Source of the DNA: Flavobacterium sp.
Lineage (GTDB): Bacteria; Bacteroidota; Bacteroidia; Flavobacteriales; Flavobacteriaceae
Direction: 5' to 3'
Length of the DNA stretch: 12,968 nucleotides
Assembly (NCBI GenBank): GCA_005792865.1
Contig: SXQR01000242.1
Coordinates: 1 to 12,968, forward strand
The translations under genes were made by a program, and so were the position numbers. Below the pieces are notes generated by a model, which made no database searches, was not told the origin of the DNA, and worked only from the letters and a program-made list of their open reading frames with translations. The first letter of the stretch is position 1, and every line of letters starts with the position of its first letter. This document shows, piece after piece, positions 6,408 to 12,968 of this stretch.

Positions 6408-7662
6408 TTTCGGGATCGGGATTGTCTTCCCATTTGCCTACGACAGAAGTGGCAAGTGCGTTCCCCAGGACATTGGTCGCGCTGCGGAACATGTCGCAGA
6501 AGTGATCGATCGGCAAGATGAGCGCAATCCCTTCAATGGGTATATTGAACATGCCGCAAGTGGCCGCGACCACCACCAAGCTCGCGCGTGGAACACCGGC
6601 AATTCCCTTGCTGGTCAGCATCAGCACGAGCAACATCGTCATCTGCGTGCCCAAACTGAGATCGATGCCATACGCCTGTGCAATGAAAATGCTGGCGAAG
6701 GTCATGTACATCATGCTGCCGTCCAGATTGAACGAGTAACCAAGCGGGAGCATGAAAGAGACGATCCGGTCCCTCACACCGAATCGCTCAAGTTCCTCGG
6801 TAAGTTTGGGAAATACGGCCTCGCTGCTGGTGGTGCCGAATGCGATGAAAAGCGGGCTGACGATGCGCTTGAGCAGGGTGGTCATCCTGCCCCGAAGAAA
6901 AATGTATCCGACCAGCAGCAAGACAATCCATAGCGAGGTAATGCCTACCATGAACGAACCGAAGTATTTGATATAGGTCAAAAGAAGGTCATCGAGATCA
7001 CGAACGGCGAAAACTGCGGCGATCGCGCCAAACACCCCCAGCGGCGCAAAGGCCATTACGTAATTCACCATTTTCAGGATGATGTGCGAGGTCTTGTCCA
7101 GCGCATGGACGACGGGTTTAGCAAAGTCGCCGATGGACGCGGCCGCAAGACCGAAGAAAATCGAGAAGATCACAATCTGGAGGATTTCATTGGTCGCCAT
7201 CGCCTCCACGATGCTCTTGGGAATGATGTGTTCGATGAAATTCTGTGCCGAAAAATGTTGGGTTTTCTCGGTCACTTCAGAGGCCGAAGCCAAATCCACG
7301 TCCGAAAGGTTCAACCCGACCCCTGGTTCGAGCAGGTTGACAAAGAAAAGCCCGATCAAAAGCGAAACGAAGGACGCCGTAAAAAACCAGCCCAGCGCCT
7401 TCCCTCCGATCCTGCCGACGGCCTTGATGTCCCCGAGCTTGGCGATTCCCACCACCAACGTCGTAAAGACAAGCGGCGAAATGATCATCTGCACCAACCG
7501 GATGAAGATGGTCGCCAGCATCTTGATGTATCCGCTGAATTCCTTAGCGGCTTCGGGCGAGAGATTGTTGTGGATATAGATGCCCAGGACAGCGCCGAGT
7601 AGCATGGCCAGTATGATCTGGAAGGTAAGGTTCGAAAAAAGTGACTTGCGGGGTTGTTCCAT
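6394..7662 (-). CDS. dicarboxylate/amino acid:cation symporter (DAACS family)
   Basis: The 422-residue inner-membrane transporter of the glutamate/aspartate/C4-dicarboxylate family has eight membrane helices and two re-entrant hairpins. Visible signatures are HP1 TTSSEAVFPKL, the TM7 motif FNLDGS (NMDGT in GltPh), HP2 SKGIAGVPRAS, and TM8 DHFCDMFRSATNVLGN. Aligned on TM8, Asp386, Asp390, Arg393 and Asn397 match GltPh D390, D394, R397 and N401. Arg393 and Asp390 suggest an acidic amino acid substrate. Asn401 replaces the sodium-site Asp405 of GltPh, as in DctA-like proteins, so coupling may differ. Substrate is therefore left open. Its ATG follows the aroC stop codon with no gap (TAAATG), so it is probably translated from the aroC transcript. 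The 3' end overlaps the DCC gene by 14 nt. Confidence 0.93.
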   Translation of the reverse strand: MEQPRKSLFSNLTFQIILAMLLGAVLGIYIHNNLSPEAAKEFSGYIKMLATIFIRLVQMIISPLVFTTLVVGIAKLGDIKAVGRIGGKALGWFFTASFVSLLIGLFFVNLLEPGVGLNLSDVDLASASEVTEKTQHFSAQNFIEHIIPKSIVEAMATNEILQIVIFSIFFGLAAASIGDFAKPVVHALDKTSHIILKMVNYVMAFAPLGVFGAIAAVFAVRDLDDLLLTYIKYFGSFMVGITSLWIVLLLVGYIFLRGRMTTLLKRIVSPLFIAFGTTSSEAVFPKLTEELERFGVRDRIVSFMLPLGYSFNLDGSMMYMTFASIFIAQAYGIDLSLGTQMTMLLVLMLTSKGIAGVPRASLVVVAATCGMFNIPIEGIALILPIDHFCDMFRSATNVLGNALATSVVGKWEDNPDPEITGT

Positions 7663-8727
7663 TTAGGGTTGGCTTTGGTAAATTTTATTGATAAGGTAAA
7701 AATCGGCAATGGTGAGCATGGCCATCGCCTCGACGATGGGCACGGCGCGCGGTACCACGCAGGGGTCGTGCCGGCCTTTGCCTTCAAGGGTGATGGGCTC
7801 GCCGCCCGAGTCAATCGAGGGCTGGTCGCGCATCAGGGTTGAAACCGGTTTGAACGCCACCCTGAATTCGATGTCCATGCCGTTTGATATTCCGCCCAAC
7901 ACGCCGCCGGCATGATTGGTAATGGTGCTGCCGTCCCTGTTGAACAGATCGTTGTGCTGGCTTCCCAACATCCGCGCAGCCGCAAATCCGGAGCCGATCT
8001 CGAAACCCTTGACGGCATTGATGGAGAGCATAGCAGCGCCAAGCCGTGCGTGGAGTTTGTCAAAGACCGGTTCGCCCAATCCGACGGGCACGCCCCTGAT
8101 GATGCAGCTGATGATGCCTCCCACCGAATCGCCTTTGTCCCGCGTTTCGCGAATTAATACTTCCATCGCGGTCGCTGTCGCCGGATCGGGGCAGCGCACG
8201 GCATTGTGGTCAATTTCCGCTAGGTTAATGGGTGCCGATGGGTCGATTGAAATCCCGCCGACGGCCGATACATAGGCGATGGCACTAACTTTCGGCACGA
8301 TCTGTTTCGCGATGGAACCTCCGACGATGCGGCAGGCCGTTTCACGTGCCGAACTCCTTCCGCCGCCCCGATGGTCGCGGTGGCCGTATTTGCGCTGGTA
8401 GGCAATGTCGGCATGGCCTGGCCTGAAAGCGTCGCGAAGATGGTCGTAATCGGCGCTTTTGGTATCGTCATTCGGGATCGTGAAACCGATGGGCGCACCC
8501 GTGCTACGGCCCTCAAATACACCCGAAAGCAGTTGCACGCGGTCCTTTTCGCTGCGCTGTGAGGTAATGTCGCTCTGTCCGGGCCTGCGGCGGTCGAGGT
8601 CGCGCTGGATGTCTTCCGCACTGATGGCAAGTCCCGGCGGGCAACCTTCCACGATTCCGCCGATGGCAACGCCGTGCGATTCGCCAAAAGTCGTGATCCT
8701 GAAAATTTCCCCGAAACTGTTCCCCAT
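7663..8727 (-). CDS. aroC: chorismate synthase
   Basis: The 354-residue enzyme converts 5-enolpyruvylshikimate-3-phosphate to chorismate, the last shikimate-pathway step, using reduced FMN. I placed the start at 8727 because [19 protein letters not shown] is the canonical N-terminus. A longer frame to 8787 adds 20 unrelated residues and runs over the promoter box. Signatures seen are GESHG (residues 15-19), [20 protein letters not shown], the [11 protein letters not shown] phosphate/FMN segment, FKPVSTL, and the C-terminal [16 protein letters not shown]. The length is normal for the bacterial family. It is the first gene of a likely two-gene transcript with the symporter. A perfect -7 box lies 14 nt before the ATG. 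Confidence 0.98.
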   Translation of the reverse strand: MGNSFGEIFRITTFGESHGVAIGGIVEGCPPGLAISAEDIQRDLDRRRPGQSDITSQRSEKDRVQLLSGVFEGRSTGAPIGFTIPNDDTKSADYDHLRDAFRPGHADIAYQRKYGHRDHRGGGRSSARETACRIVGGSIAKQIVPKVSAIAYVSAVGGISIDPSAPINLAEIDHNAVRCPDPATATAMEVLIRETRDKGDSVGGIISCIIRGVPVGLGEPVFDKLHARLGAAMLSINAVKGFEIGSGFAAARMLGSQHNDLFNRDGSTITNHAGGVLGGISNGMDIEFRVAFKPVSTLMRDQPSIDSGGEPITLEGKGRHDPCVVPRAVPIVEAMAMLTIADFYLINKIYQSQP

Positions 8728-8741
8728 AAGAGTGTTTTCAA

Positions 8742-8749
8742 CAAAGATA
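8742..8749 (-). promoter_or_regulatory. aroC promoter -7 box
   Basis: On the minus strand the sequence is TATCTTTG, an exact TAnnTTTG match, 14 nt before the corrected aroC ATG. No -33 TTG is seen at the usual distance. The box supports the shorter aroC start, because a start at 8787 would place it inside the coding region. Confidence 0.5.
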
Positions 8750-8787
8750 GAAGTTTGGTCGCACGACGGGGGATCGTAAGGAAGCAA

Positions 8788-8804
8788 TTGTTAAATTTTA
8801 ACAA
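8788..8804. repeat. perfect 17-nt palindrome between divergent genes, possible operator
   Basis: TTGTTAAA-T-TTTAACAA has two perfect 8-nt arms around one central base. It lies in the 137-nt gap between aroC (minus) and the barrel-protein gene (plus), about 38 nt upstream of the aroC -7 box and 29 nt upstream of the plus-strand -7 box. The position and dyad symmetry fit binding of a dimeric regulator acting on either promoter. No T-tract follows a G+C stem, so it is not a normal terminator. The regulator is unknown. Confidence 0.5.
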
Positions 8805-8833
8805 AACCGGGCCTCCGTGTAGATATCGAATGG

Positions 8834-8841
8834 TAATTTTG
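8834..8841 (+). promoter_or_regulatory. -7 promoter box of the barrel-protein gene
   Basis: TAATTTTG is an exact match to TAnnTTTG and ends 23 nt before ATG 8865, giving a short A-rich leader without a Shine-Dalgarno sequence, as is common in Bacteroidetes. No clear -33 TTG is present. Confidence 0.5.
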
Positions 8842-8864
8842 TCTGATAACTAACAAGTGAAACC

Positions 8865-9365
8865 ATGAAAAGAATTCTTTTGACTGCCATTGCGCTGATT
8901 GGATTGGCGTTTGGGGCACAAGCCCAGGAAATTCGCAAGAATGCACTGGGGCTTCGTCTGGGAGACAACGACGGATTCGGCGGGGAAATATCCTACCAAC
9001 GCGCGTTGGGCGACAATAACCGTTTGGAACTGGACCTGGGCTGGCGCGACAGCAAACATTACGATGCCATCAAGGTCGTGGGTCTGTACCAATGGGTCTG
9101 GAACATTGAAGGCGGCTTTAACTGGTATGCCGGCGTTGGAGGTGGACTCGGGACCTACAATTTTGACGATGATGATTTTCCGGGTGATAACGACGAAGAC
9201 GGCGGAACGTTCCTGCTAGTTGCCGGTGACATCGGGATCGAGTATGTCTTCGATATCCCGCTGCAACTTTCCCTGGATTTCAGGCCTGAACTTTACTTTG
9301 GGGATGACTTCCGCGAGGACAATTGGGGACCGGATATCGCGCTCGGGATCAGGTTTACCTTCTAG
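8865..9365 (+). CDS. small secreted, probable outer-membrane beta-barrel protein
   Basis: The 166-residue protein has a clear Sec signal peptide (residues 1-20, ending GAQA before QEIRK). The mature part alternates short amphipathic strands and turns (NALGLRLGDNDGFGGEISYQ, LELDLGWRDS, WYAGVGGGLGTYNF, LSLDFRPELYF) and ends in GIRFTF. A terminal Phe is the outer-membrane barrel signature. At about 145 mature residues it would make an eight-strand barrel like OmpX/OmpW-sized proteins. A strongly acidic segment (about residues 101-112, nine Asp/Glu) would form one surface loop and might bind divalent cations. I cannot assign a family or ligand. It is monocistronic: own -7 box upstream and an intrinsic terminator about 20 nt downstream. 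Confidence 0.8.
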   Translation: MKRILLTAIALIGLAFGAQAQEIRKNALGLRLGDNDGFGGEISYQRALGDNNRLELDLGWRDSKHYDAIKVVGLYQWVWNIEGGFNWYAGVGGGLGTYNFDDDDFPGDNDEDGGTFLLVAGDIGIEYVFDIPLQLSLDFRPELYFGDDFREDNWGPDIALGIRFTF

Positions 9366-9385
9366 GAAATTGAACTTTGAAATAG

Positions 9386-9411
9386 AGGCTACCGACCGGT
9401 GGCCTTTTTTT
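9386..9411 (+). terminator. intrinsic terminator of the barrel-protein gene
   Basis: AGGCTACC pairs with GGTGGCCT (8 bp, one T-G wobble) around a 4-nt GACC loop, followed directly by seven T residues (9405-9411). It starts 20 nt after the stop codon at 9365. On the opposite strand the stem is followed by a poor T-run, so termination of the PrcB-like gene from the other side is less certain. Confidence 0.85.
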
Positions 9412-9430
9412 ATGGTCAAATCGGTCAGAA

Positions 9431-9847
9431 TTAATCCTGGATATCGATTTTTTTCTTTGAATTGATCCGAACAACGGCATACGGAAAGCTCACCACCTGG
9501 GCCACCATGCCCGTCGGCGATTTTTGGGAAACCTTTAGGACGATGCTTTCCGGCGTCTCGCTCGCCGTGACCTCGGCCGTATAACCTGCCGTAGGTTTTT
9601 CGCCAAGGTTCAGGATAACGAAATTAGCGCGTTTCATGTCGTCTGCCGCGATTTTTCCGGCCAGGTTCACATCCGACCGCAACATGACGATTTCCTTTTC
9701 CTCGGTAAGGATCTCATAAAATCGAATCGTGGCCCCTCCCTCCTGTTGCTGTGTGAGAATTTCAATAAGTGGGCGCTCGGCCACCGGTTTTGGCGCGCTG
9801 CACGAGGCGGCCGCCACGGCCACGATGAATACGATCAATCTTTTCAT
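9431..9847 (-). CDS. PrcB-like lipoprotein
   Basis: The 138-residue lipoprotein has signal peptide MKRLIVFIVAVAAASC with acylated Cys16. The C-terminal half (about residues 75-130) resembles the PrcB C-terminal domain: NFVILNLGEKPTAGYTAEV, then ESIVLKVSQKSPTGM, then SFPYAVVRI. PrcB was named for a subunit stabilising the Treponema denticola dentilisin protease complex. In Bacteroidetes most members are lone lipoproteins of unknown role, so a protease partner is not implied. The residues after Cys16 (SAPKPV) lack an acidic surface-export signal, so it likely stays in the periplasm-facing leaflet. Its ATG overlaps the bshA stop in an ATGA arrangement, indicating translational coupling. Confidence 0.78.
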   Translation of the reverse strand: MKRLIVFIVAVAAASCSAPKPVAERPLIEILTQQQEGGATIRFYEILTEEKEIVMLRSDVNLAGKIAADDMKRANFVILNLGEKPTAGYTAEVTASETPESIVLKVSQKSPTGMVAQVVSFPYAVVRINSKKKIDIQD

Positions 9848-10977
9848 ACCGTCTTGCTTAATGCGAATTGGTAAATATCTTCATAAAGCGGGAGGATGTT
9901 ACGGATATCAAACTGCTTGGCGACGTTGAGCGCGTTGCTCTTGAACTGCCGTAGGATGCTGTCGTCTTTAAGGACCTTGATGCCGTTGGCCGCCATGGCT
10001 TCTACATCGCCGACATCGCTCAGGTATCCCGAAATGCCATCGAAATTGACCTCCGGCAAACCGCCCGAATTGCTCGAGATCACGGGAACGCCCCAGGCCA
10101 TCGCCTCAAGTGCCGCAAGCCCGAAGCTCTCGGTCTCCGAGGGCAGCAGGAACAAATCGCTGTAACTCAGGATCCGATCGATCTCGTGGCTGTTCCCAAA
10201 GAAGATCACCTTGTTCTGCAGGCCCATTTCGCGGCACATCTGCTCGGCTTTTTCCTTCTCGGGGCCATCACCCACCATCATCAGTTTTGAGGGAATCTCG
10301 CGGTTGATGCGTTCAAATATCCTGACCACATCGGGGATCCGCTTGACTTTCCTGAAATTGCTGATGTGCGTGATGATCCGTTCATTCTCCAAAGCCATAA
10401 CGGAACGCCGGCACGGAATATTGGGGTCGGTGGTATTTTTGTCCAATTCGATGAAATTGGGGATCACATGGATTTCCTTGTCGATATTGAAGAGCTTGTA
10501 GGTTTCTTCCTTAAGGTTCTGCGAGACCGAGGTCACGACATCCGATTTATTGATGCTGAAACTCACCGCCGGCTTGTAAAAAGGATGGTTGCCCACCAAG
10601 GTGATGTCGGTACCGTGGAGCGTGGTGACCATCGGGATGTAGATGCCTTCATCTGCCAGCATCTGCTTGGCCATATAGCCGGCGTAGGCGTGCGGAATCG
10701 CATAATGCACGTGCAGGAGCTCTATCCCGTAGGCCTTGACCGTGTCCACCAGTTTGCTCGAGAGCGCCAGTTCATACGGTTGGTAGTGAAAAAGGGGGTA
10801 TTCGGGTACATTGACCTCGTGATAATGGACGTTGGGATTGAGCAGGGCGAGCCTGACCGGCTGGCTGTAAGTGATAAAGTGGATCTCGTGGCCGCGGCGC
10901 GCGAGTTCGAGTCCAAGTTCGGTGGCGACCACGCCGCTCCCTCCGAATGTAGGGTAACAGACAATTGCGATTTTCAT
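9844..10977 (-). CDS. bshA: bacillithiol glycosyltransferase BshA (GlcNAc-malate synthase)
   Basis: The 377-residue GT4-family retaining glycosyltransferase joins GlcNAc from UDP-GlcNAc to L-malate, the first step of bacillithiol synthesis, in the cytoplasm. It has the N-terminal glycine loop YPTFGGSGVVATELG (about residues 8-22), HVHYAIPHAYAG, TTLHGTDITLVGNHP, SVSQNLKEETYKLF, IPNFIELD and ISNFRKVKR. The donor-binding EX7E motif is ESFGLAALE (Glu283 and Glu291), followed by NSGGLPEV. Length and motifs match Bacillus and flavobacterial BshA. The partner genes bshB and bshC are not in this window. It lies 44 nt after the GH3/hydrolase fusion and overlaps the PrcB-like gene by 4 nt, so it is the middle gene of a probable three-gene unit. 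Confidence 0.95.
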   Translation of the reverse strand: MKIAIVCYPTFGGSGVVATELGLELARRGHEIHFITYSQPVRLALLNPNVHYHEVNVPEYPLFHYQPYELALSSKLVDTVKAYGIELLHVHYAIPHAYAGYMAKQMLADEGIYIPMVTTLHGTDITLVGNHPFYKPAVSFSINKSDVVTSVSQNLKEETYKLFNIDKEIHVIPNFIELDKNTTDPNIPCRRSVMALENERIITHISNFRKVKRIPDVVRIFERINREIPSKLMMVGDGPEKEKAEQMCREMGLQNKVIFFGNSHEIDRILSYSDLFLLPSETESFGLAALEAMAWGVPVISSNSGGLPEVNFDGISGYLSDVGDVEAMAANGIKVLKDDSILRQFKSNALNVAKQFDIRNILPLYEDIYQFALSKTV

Positions 10978-10993
10978 TCCGGGGGATTTACTG

Positions 10994-11001
10994 CGAATTT
11001 A
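10994..11001 (-). promoter_or_regulatory. weak candidate -7 box before bshA
   Basis: On the minus strand the 44-nt gap before bshA contains TAAATTCG, one mismatch from TAnnTTTG, 16 nt before the ATG. It could give bshA an internal promoter separate from the GH3 fusion gene. There is no -33 element, and short near-matches are frequent, so this is tentative. Confidence 0.22.
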
Positions 11002-11021
11002 GCGAAAATCCACGTGCGGCG

Positions 11022-12968
11022 CTACTTGATGATCGCATCCTGGATCGCCTTCTGGATATCCTCGCGGATGTTGGCCTTGGAGAGCATGTTGACCTCGGCG
11101 CCCGGGAACGTCCTGTTGGAAAGGAATACATAGACGATCTCGGTCTTGGGATCGGCCCATGCCATGGTACCGGTAAAGCCCGTGTGCCCGAAACTCTCCG
11201 GCGAAACGCAATTGCACGTAGGTCCGGCCTGCTTGGGAAGCTGCGGCTTGTCCAATCCGAGCCCGCGGCGGTTGCCCTGCGCACAGAACCAGCATGTATT
11301 GAACACATCGAAAGTCTCCGGCGAGAAGTACTGCACGCCGCCATAATTGCCCTTTTGAAGGTACATCTGCATGATCTTGGCGACATCCATCGAATTCGAG
11401 AACACGCCTGCGTGGCCCCCTATCCCGCCCTGCATCGCCGCCGCCATGTCATGGACATAACCCTGGATCACCTCATGCCTGAAATAGCGGTCGTCCTCGG
11501 TTGGGGGAATCTGGCTCATGTCAAATTTCCGCAACGGATTGTAATGCGTGGCGGTCATGCCCATCGTCCTGTAAAACTTGTCGTAGCTCAGGCTGTCCAG
11601 GGTACGGCCCGTGGCCTTTTCCAGATATTCCTTGAGGATGATGAAGGTGAAGTCACTGTATTTGTACTCTTTCTTGGGAAGCAACTTGCTTTGGGCGATC
11701 TTTTTCATGATCGTGTCGCGGTAGTCGTCGCGGATGTAAAGGCATTCGGAGACCTGCGTCGTAAATCCGGGTTCTGCGGCCTGGCGGTAGTATTTTGGCG
11801 AAGGCATCTTCGCGCTGTCCAGGGTCGACTGGTAAAATGGCAGCCAGGCCTGCAGGCGTGCATAATGCGTCAGCAATTCCTTGAGGTCTATGTTTTTCTT
11901 GTCCGAATCGGCAAAGACCGGCAACATTTCCCCCAGCGTCGTTTCCAGGTTGATCTTTCCCGAATCGTACATCTGCATCACATTGGGCAAGGTGGAAACG
12001 ATCTTGGTCAGCGAGGCCACGTCGTACATATCCGTATTCTGCACCTTGGTCCCATTTTCATAGGTGTGGTGCCCGAAGGATTTCTGGTAAATGACCTTTC
12101 CCTTTCTCGCGACCAGGACCTGGATGCCCGGGGTCATCTTCTGCGCGATCGCTTTGGCCGCCAGGACATCGATCTGCGAGAGCTTGGCGCTGCTCATTCC
12201 GACATTTTCGGGTGCCGTGAAACCGAGGCGGTTTATTTTGGCCGAGGCAAGCCCAAAATTGACCGGGAACACCGGGTTTACCGTGACCGGCAGCTTGCCC
12301 TTGGCGCTCACCGCACCAAATATCATCTGGGCCGAAACCACCTGCGAAACATCGGTATTCTGGTAGGAAATGACGATGGAGCGGATGCGCGCGTAATTCT
12401 TGATCTGGATCATCGAATACGGCTTGGCAAAAACGTCCAGCGTCACGTTGTGATACTTGGTTATGGTGTCCAGCCTTGCGAGTTCATCGGGCTTGAAATC
12501 GTGGTTTTTCCAGGCGCCATCGGCTTTGTGGAAGCCCACTATCACACGGTTGTAAGGTTTCAAACGGACCTTGAGGCTGTCCAGGTTCGGTTCTACGATT
12601 TCGGTCACATCGGCATATTTCTGCAAAGTCGACAGGAAAGGGCCGTTGCGGTCGTCCCCGATCTTGACGTAGGCAATCTTCTCCGACGCCATGTCGCGAA
12701 TGGGCAGATCATCGTCGTCATTCTTGATCACGGTGACTGCATTCTCATAGAGTTGGTATTGCAGCGCCTGCGTTTCCGGCGTATTGAGGTCGGCGTACAG
12801 GTTCTTCAGGTTTACCGGCGCATACATGTCCAGGCCCGCGCGGTATTTGTACTTCAGGATTTTCTTTACCGAATGTGCAAGCCTTCCCTCCGATATGACC
12901 GAATCCTGGTAGGCAACGCAAATCTTCTCCAATGCGACCGGAACGTTCTCGGCAAAGAGCAGGATGTC
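11022..12968 (-). CDS. GH3 glycoside hydrolase / serine beta-lactamase-like fusion (5' end outside window)
   Basis: The frame is open to the window edge, so the 648 residues seen are the C-terminal part of a longer protein (about 970 residues in flavobacterial homologues, from memory). The fragment begins DILLFAENVPVALEKI, the end of a GH3 TIM barrel. It continues through a GH3 C-terminal sandwich (about residues 40-215; VSAQMIFGAVSAKGKLPVTV), then a serine beta-lactamase/esterase-like domain (about 240-645). Its catalytic motifs are SLTK (Ser319, Lys322), YSD (Tyr437) and HTG (His595). Two cysteine pairs, Cys559/562 and Cys585/587, lie just before HTG. GH3 enzymes of this kind include NagZ-type beta-N-acetylglucosaminidases, and the second domain resembles AmpC/AmpH/EstB, so a role in peptidoglycan turnover is likely but inferred. 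The catalytic GH3 residues and any signal peptide lie off-window. It is the first visible gene of the bshA unit. Confidence 0.9.
   Translation of the reverse strand, partial: DILLFAENVPVALEKICVAYQDSVISEGRLAHSVKKILKYKYRAGLDMYAPVNLKNLYADLNTPETQALQYQLYENAVTVIKNDDDDLPIRDMASEKIAYVKIGDDRNGPFLSTLQKYADVTEIVEPNLDSLKVRLKPYNRVIVGFHKADGAWKNHDFKPDELARLDTITKYHNVTLDVFAKPYSMIQIKNYARIRSIVISYQNTDVSQVVSAQMIFGAVSAKGKLPVTVNPVFPVNFGLASAKINRLGFTAPENVGMSSAKLSQIDVLAAKAIAQKMTPGIQVLVARKGKVIYQKSFGHHTYENGTKVQNTDMYDVASLTKIVSTLPNVMQMYDSGKINLETTLGEMLPVFADSDKKNIDLKELLTHYARLQAWLPFYQSTLDSAKMPSPKYYRQAAEPGFTTQVSECLYIRDDYRDTIMKKIAQSKLLPKKEYKYSDFTFIILKEYLEKATGRTLDSLSYDKFYRTMGMTATHYNPLRKFDMSQIPPTEDDRYFRHEVIQGYVHDMAAAMQGGIGGHAGVFSNSMDVAKIMQMYLQKGNYGGVQYFSPETFDVFNTCWFCAQGNRRGLGLDKPQLPKQAGPTCNCVSPESFGHTGFTGTMAWADPKTEIVYVFLSNRTFPGAEVNMLSKANIREDIQKAIQDAIIK

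Noticed and set aside
6371..6417. Inverted repeat GATCCCGA/TCGGGATC across the DCC-symporter junction
   Set aside because: The 8-nt arms are separated by 31 nt with no T-run, and several such repeats are expected by chance in a window of this size.
7084..7602. Plus-strand open frame (172 codons) opposite the symporter
   Set aside because: It is highly charged with no hydrophobic core or motif, and lies inside a well-supported membrane transporter gene.
8728..8787. Longer N-terminus for aroC from 8787
   Set aside because: The added 20 residues do not belong to chorismate synthase, and the extension would cover the exact -7 box at 8742-8749.
10366..11133. Plus-strand open frame (255 codons) opposite bshA and the end of the GH3 fusion
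   Set aside because: It runs across two real minus-strand genes and their gap, with no recognisable motif. It is explained by codon bias of the genes on the other strand.
1..12968. Defence island, prophage, CRISPR array, insertion sequence or biosynthetic cluster
   Set aside because: Every coding stretch is accounted for by core-type genes. I saw no transposase, integrase, direct-repeat array, toxin-antitoxin pair or attachment-like repeat.

Overview
The window looks like about 13 kb of chromosome from a member of the Bacteroidetes, most likely a Flavobacterium-like Flavobacteriaceae with fairly high G+C (about half by eye). The evidence is: A-rich leaders with few Shine-Dalgarno sequences; several promoter boxes of the Bacteroidetes -7 type (TAnnTTTG); lipoproteins and small beta-barrel proteins typical of the group; a bacillithiol gene (bshA); a short MutS2; and a GH3/serine-hydrolase fusion. 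I see no rRNA, tRNA, CRISPR array, insertion sequence or phage gene. It reads as ordinary core genome.

Layout. (1) 40-3058, plus strand: a cytoplasmic-looking periplasmic-binding-protein-fold protein of the Ca3427 type overlaps a membrane-anchored transglutaminase-like protein by 17 nt. A DUF3575-type outer-membrane barrel protein and a small lipoprotein follow. (2) 3059-3724, minus strand: uracil-DNA glycosylase (ung), abutting the lipoprotein gene tail to tail with no spacer. (3) 3823-6407, plus strand: mutS2, starting from TTG and without an Smr domain, then a DCC-family thiol-oxidoreductase-like gene 2 nt downstream. (4) 6394-8727, minus strand: chorismate synthase (aroC), immediately followed by a DAACS dicarboxylate/amino-acid:cation symporter whose end overlaps the DCC gene by 14 nt. 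(5) 8728-8864: a divergent intergenic region with a -7 box on each strand and a perfect 17-nt palindrome between them. (6) 8865-9365, plus strand: a small secreted, probably outer-membrane barrel protein with an intrinsic terminator. (7) 9431-12968, minus strand: a GH3-C/serine beta-lactamase-like fusion cut by the window end, then bshA, then a PrcB-like lipoprotein joined to bshA by an ATGA overlap.

How the genes fit together. DNA repair and recombination functions (ung, mutS2) lie back to back from a short divergent promoter region. aroC and the symporter probably share one transcript. The GH3-hydrolase, bshA and PrcB-like genes form a likely operon combining cell-envelope hydrolysis, low-molecular-weight thiol synthesis and an envelope lipoprotein. 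I found no convincing new multi-gene defence or mobile system. The more unusual points are single-gene ones: the transporter-less binding protein paired with a transglutaminase, an Asn replacing a sodium-site Asp in the symporter, a Met at the intercalation position of UNG, the cysteine pairs beside the active site of the GH3 fusion, and the palindrome between aroC and the barrel gene.
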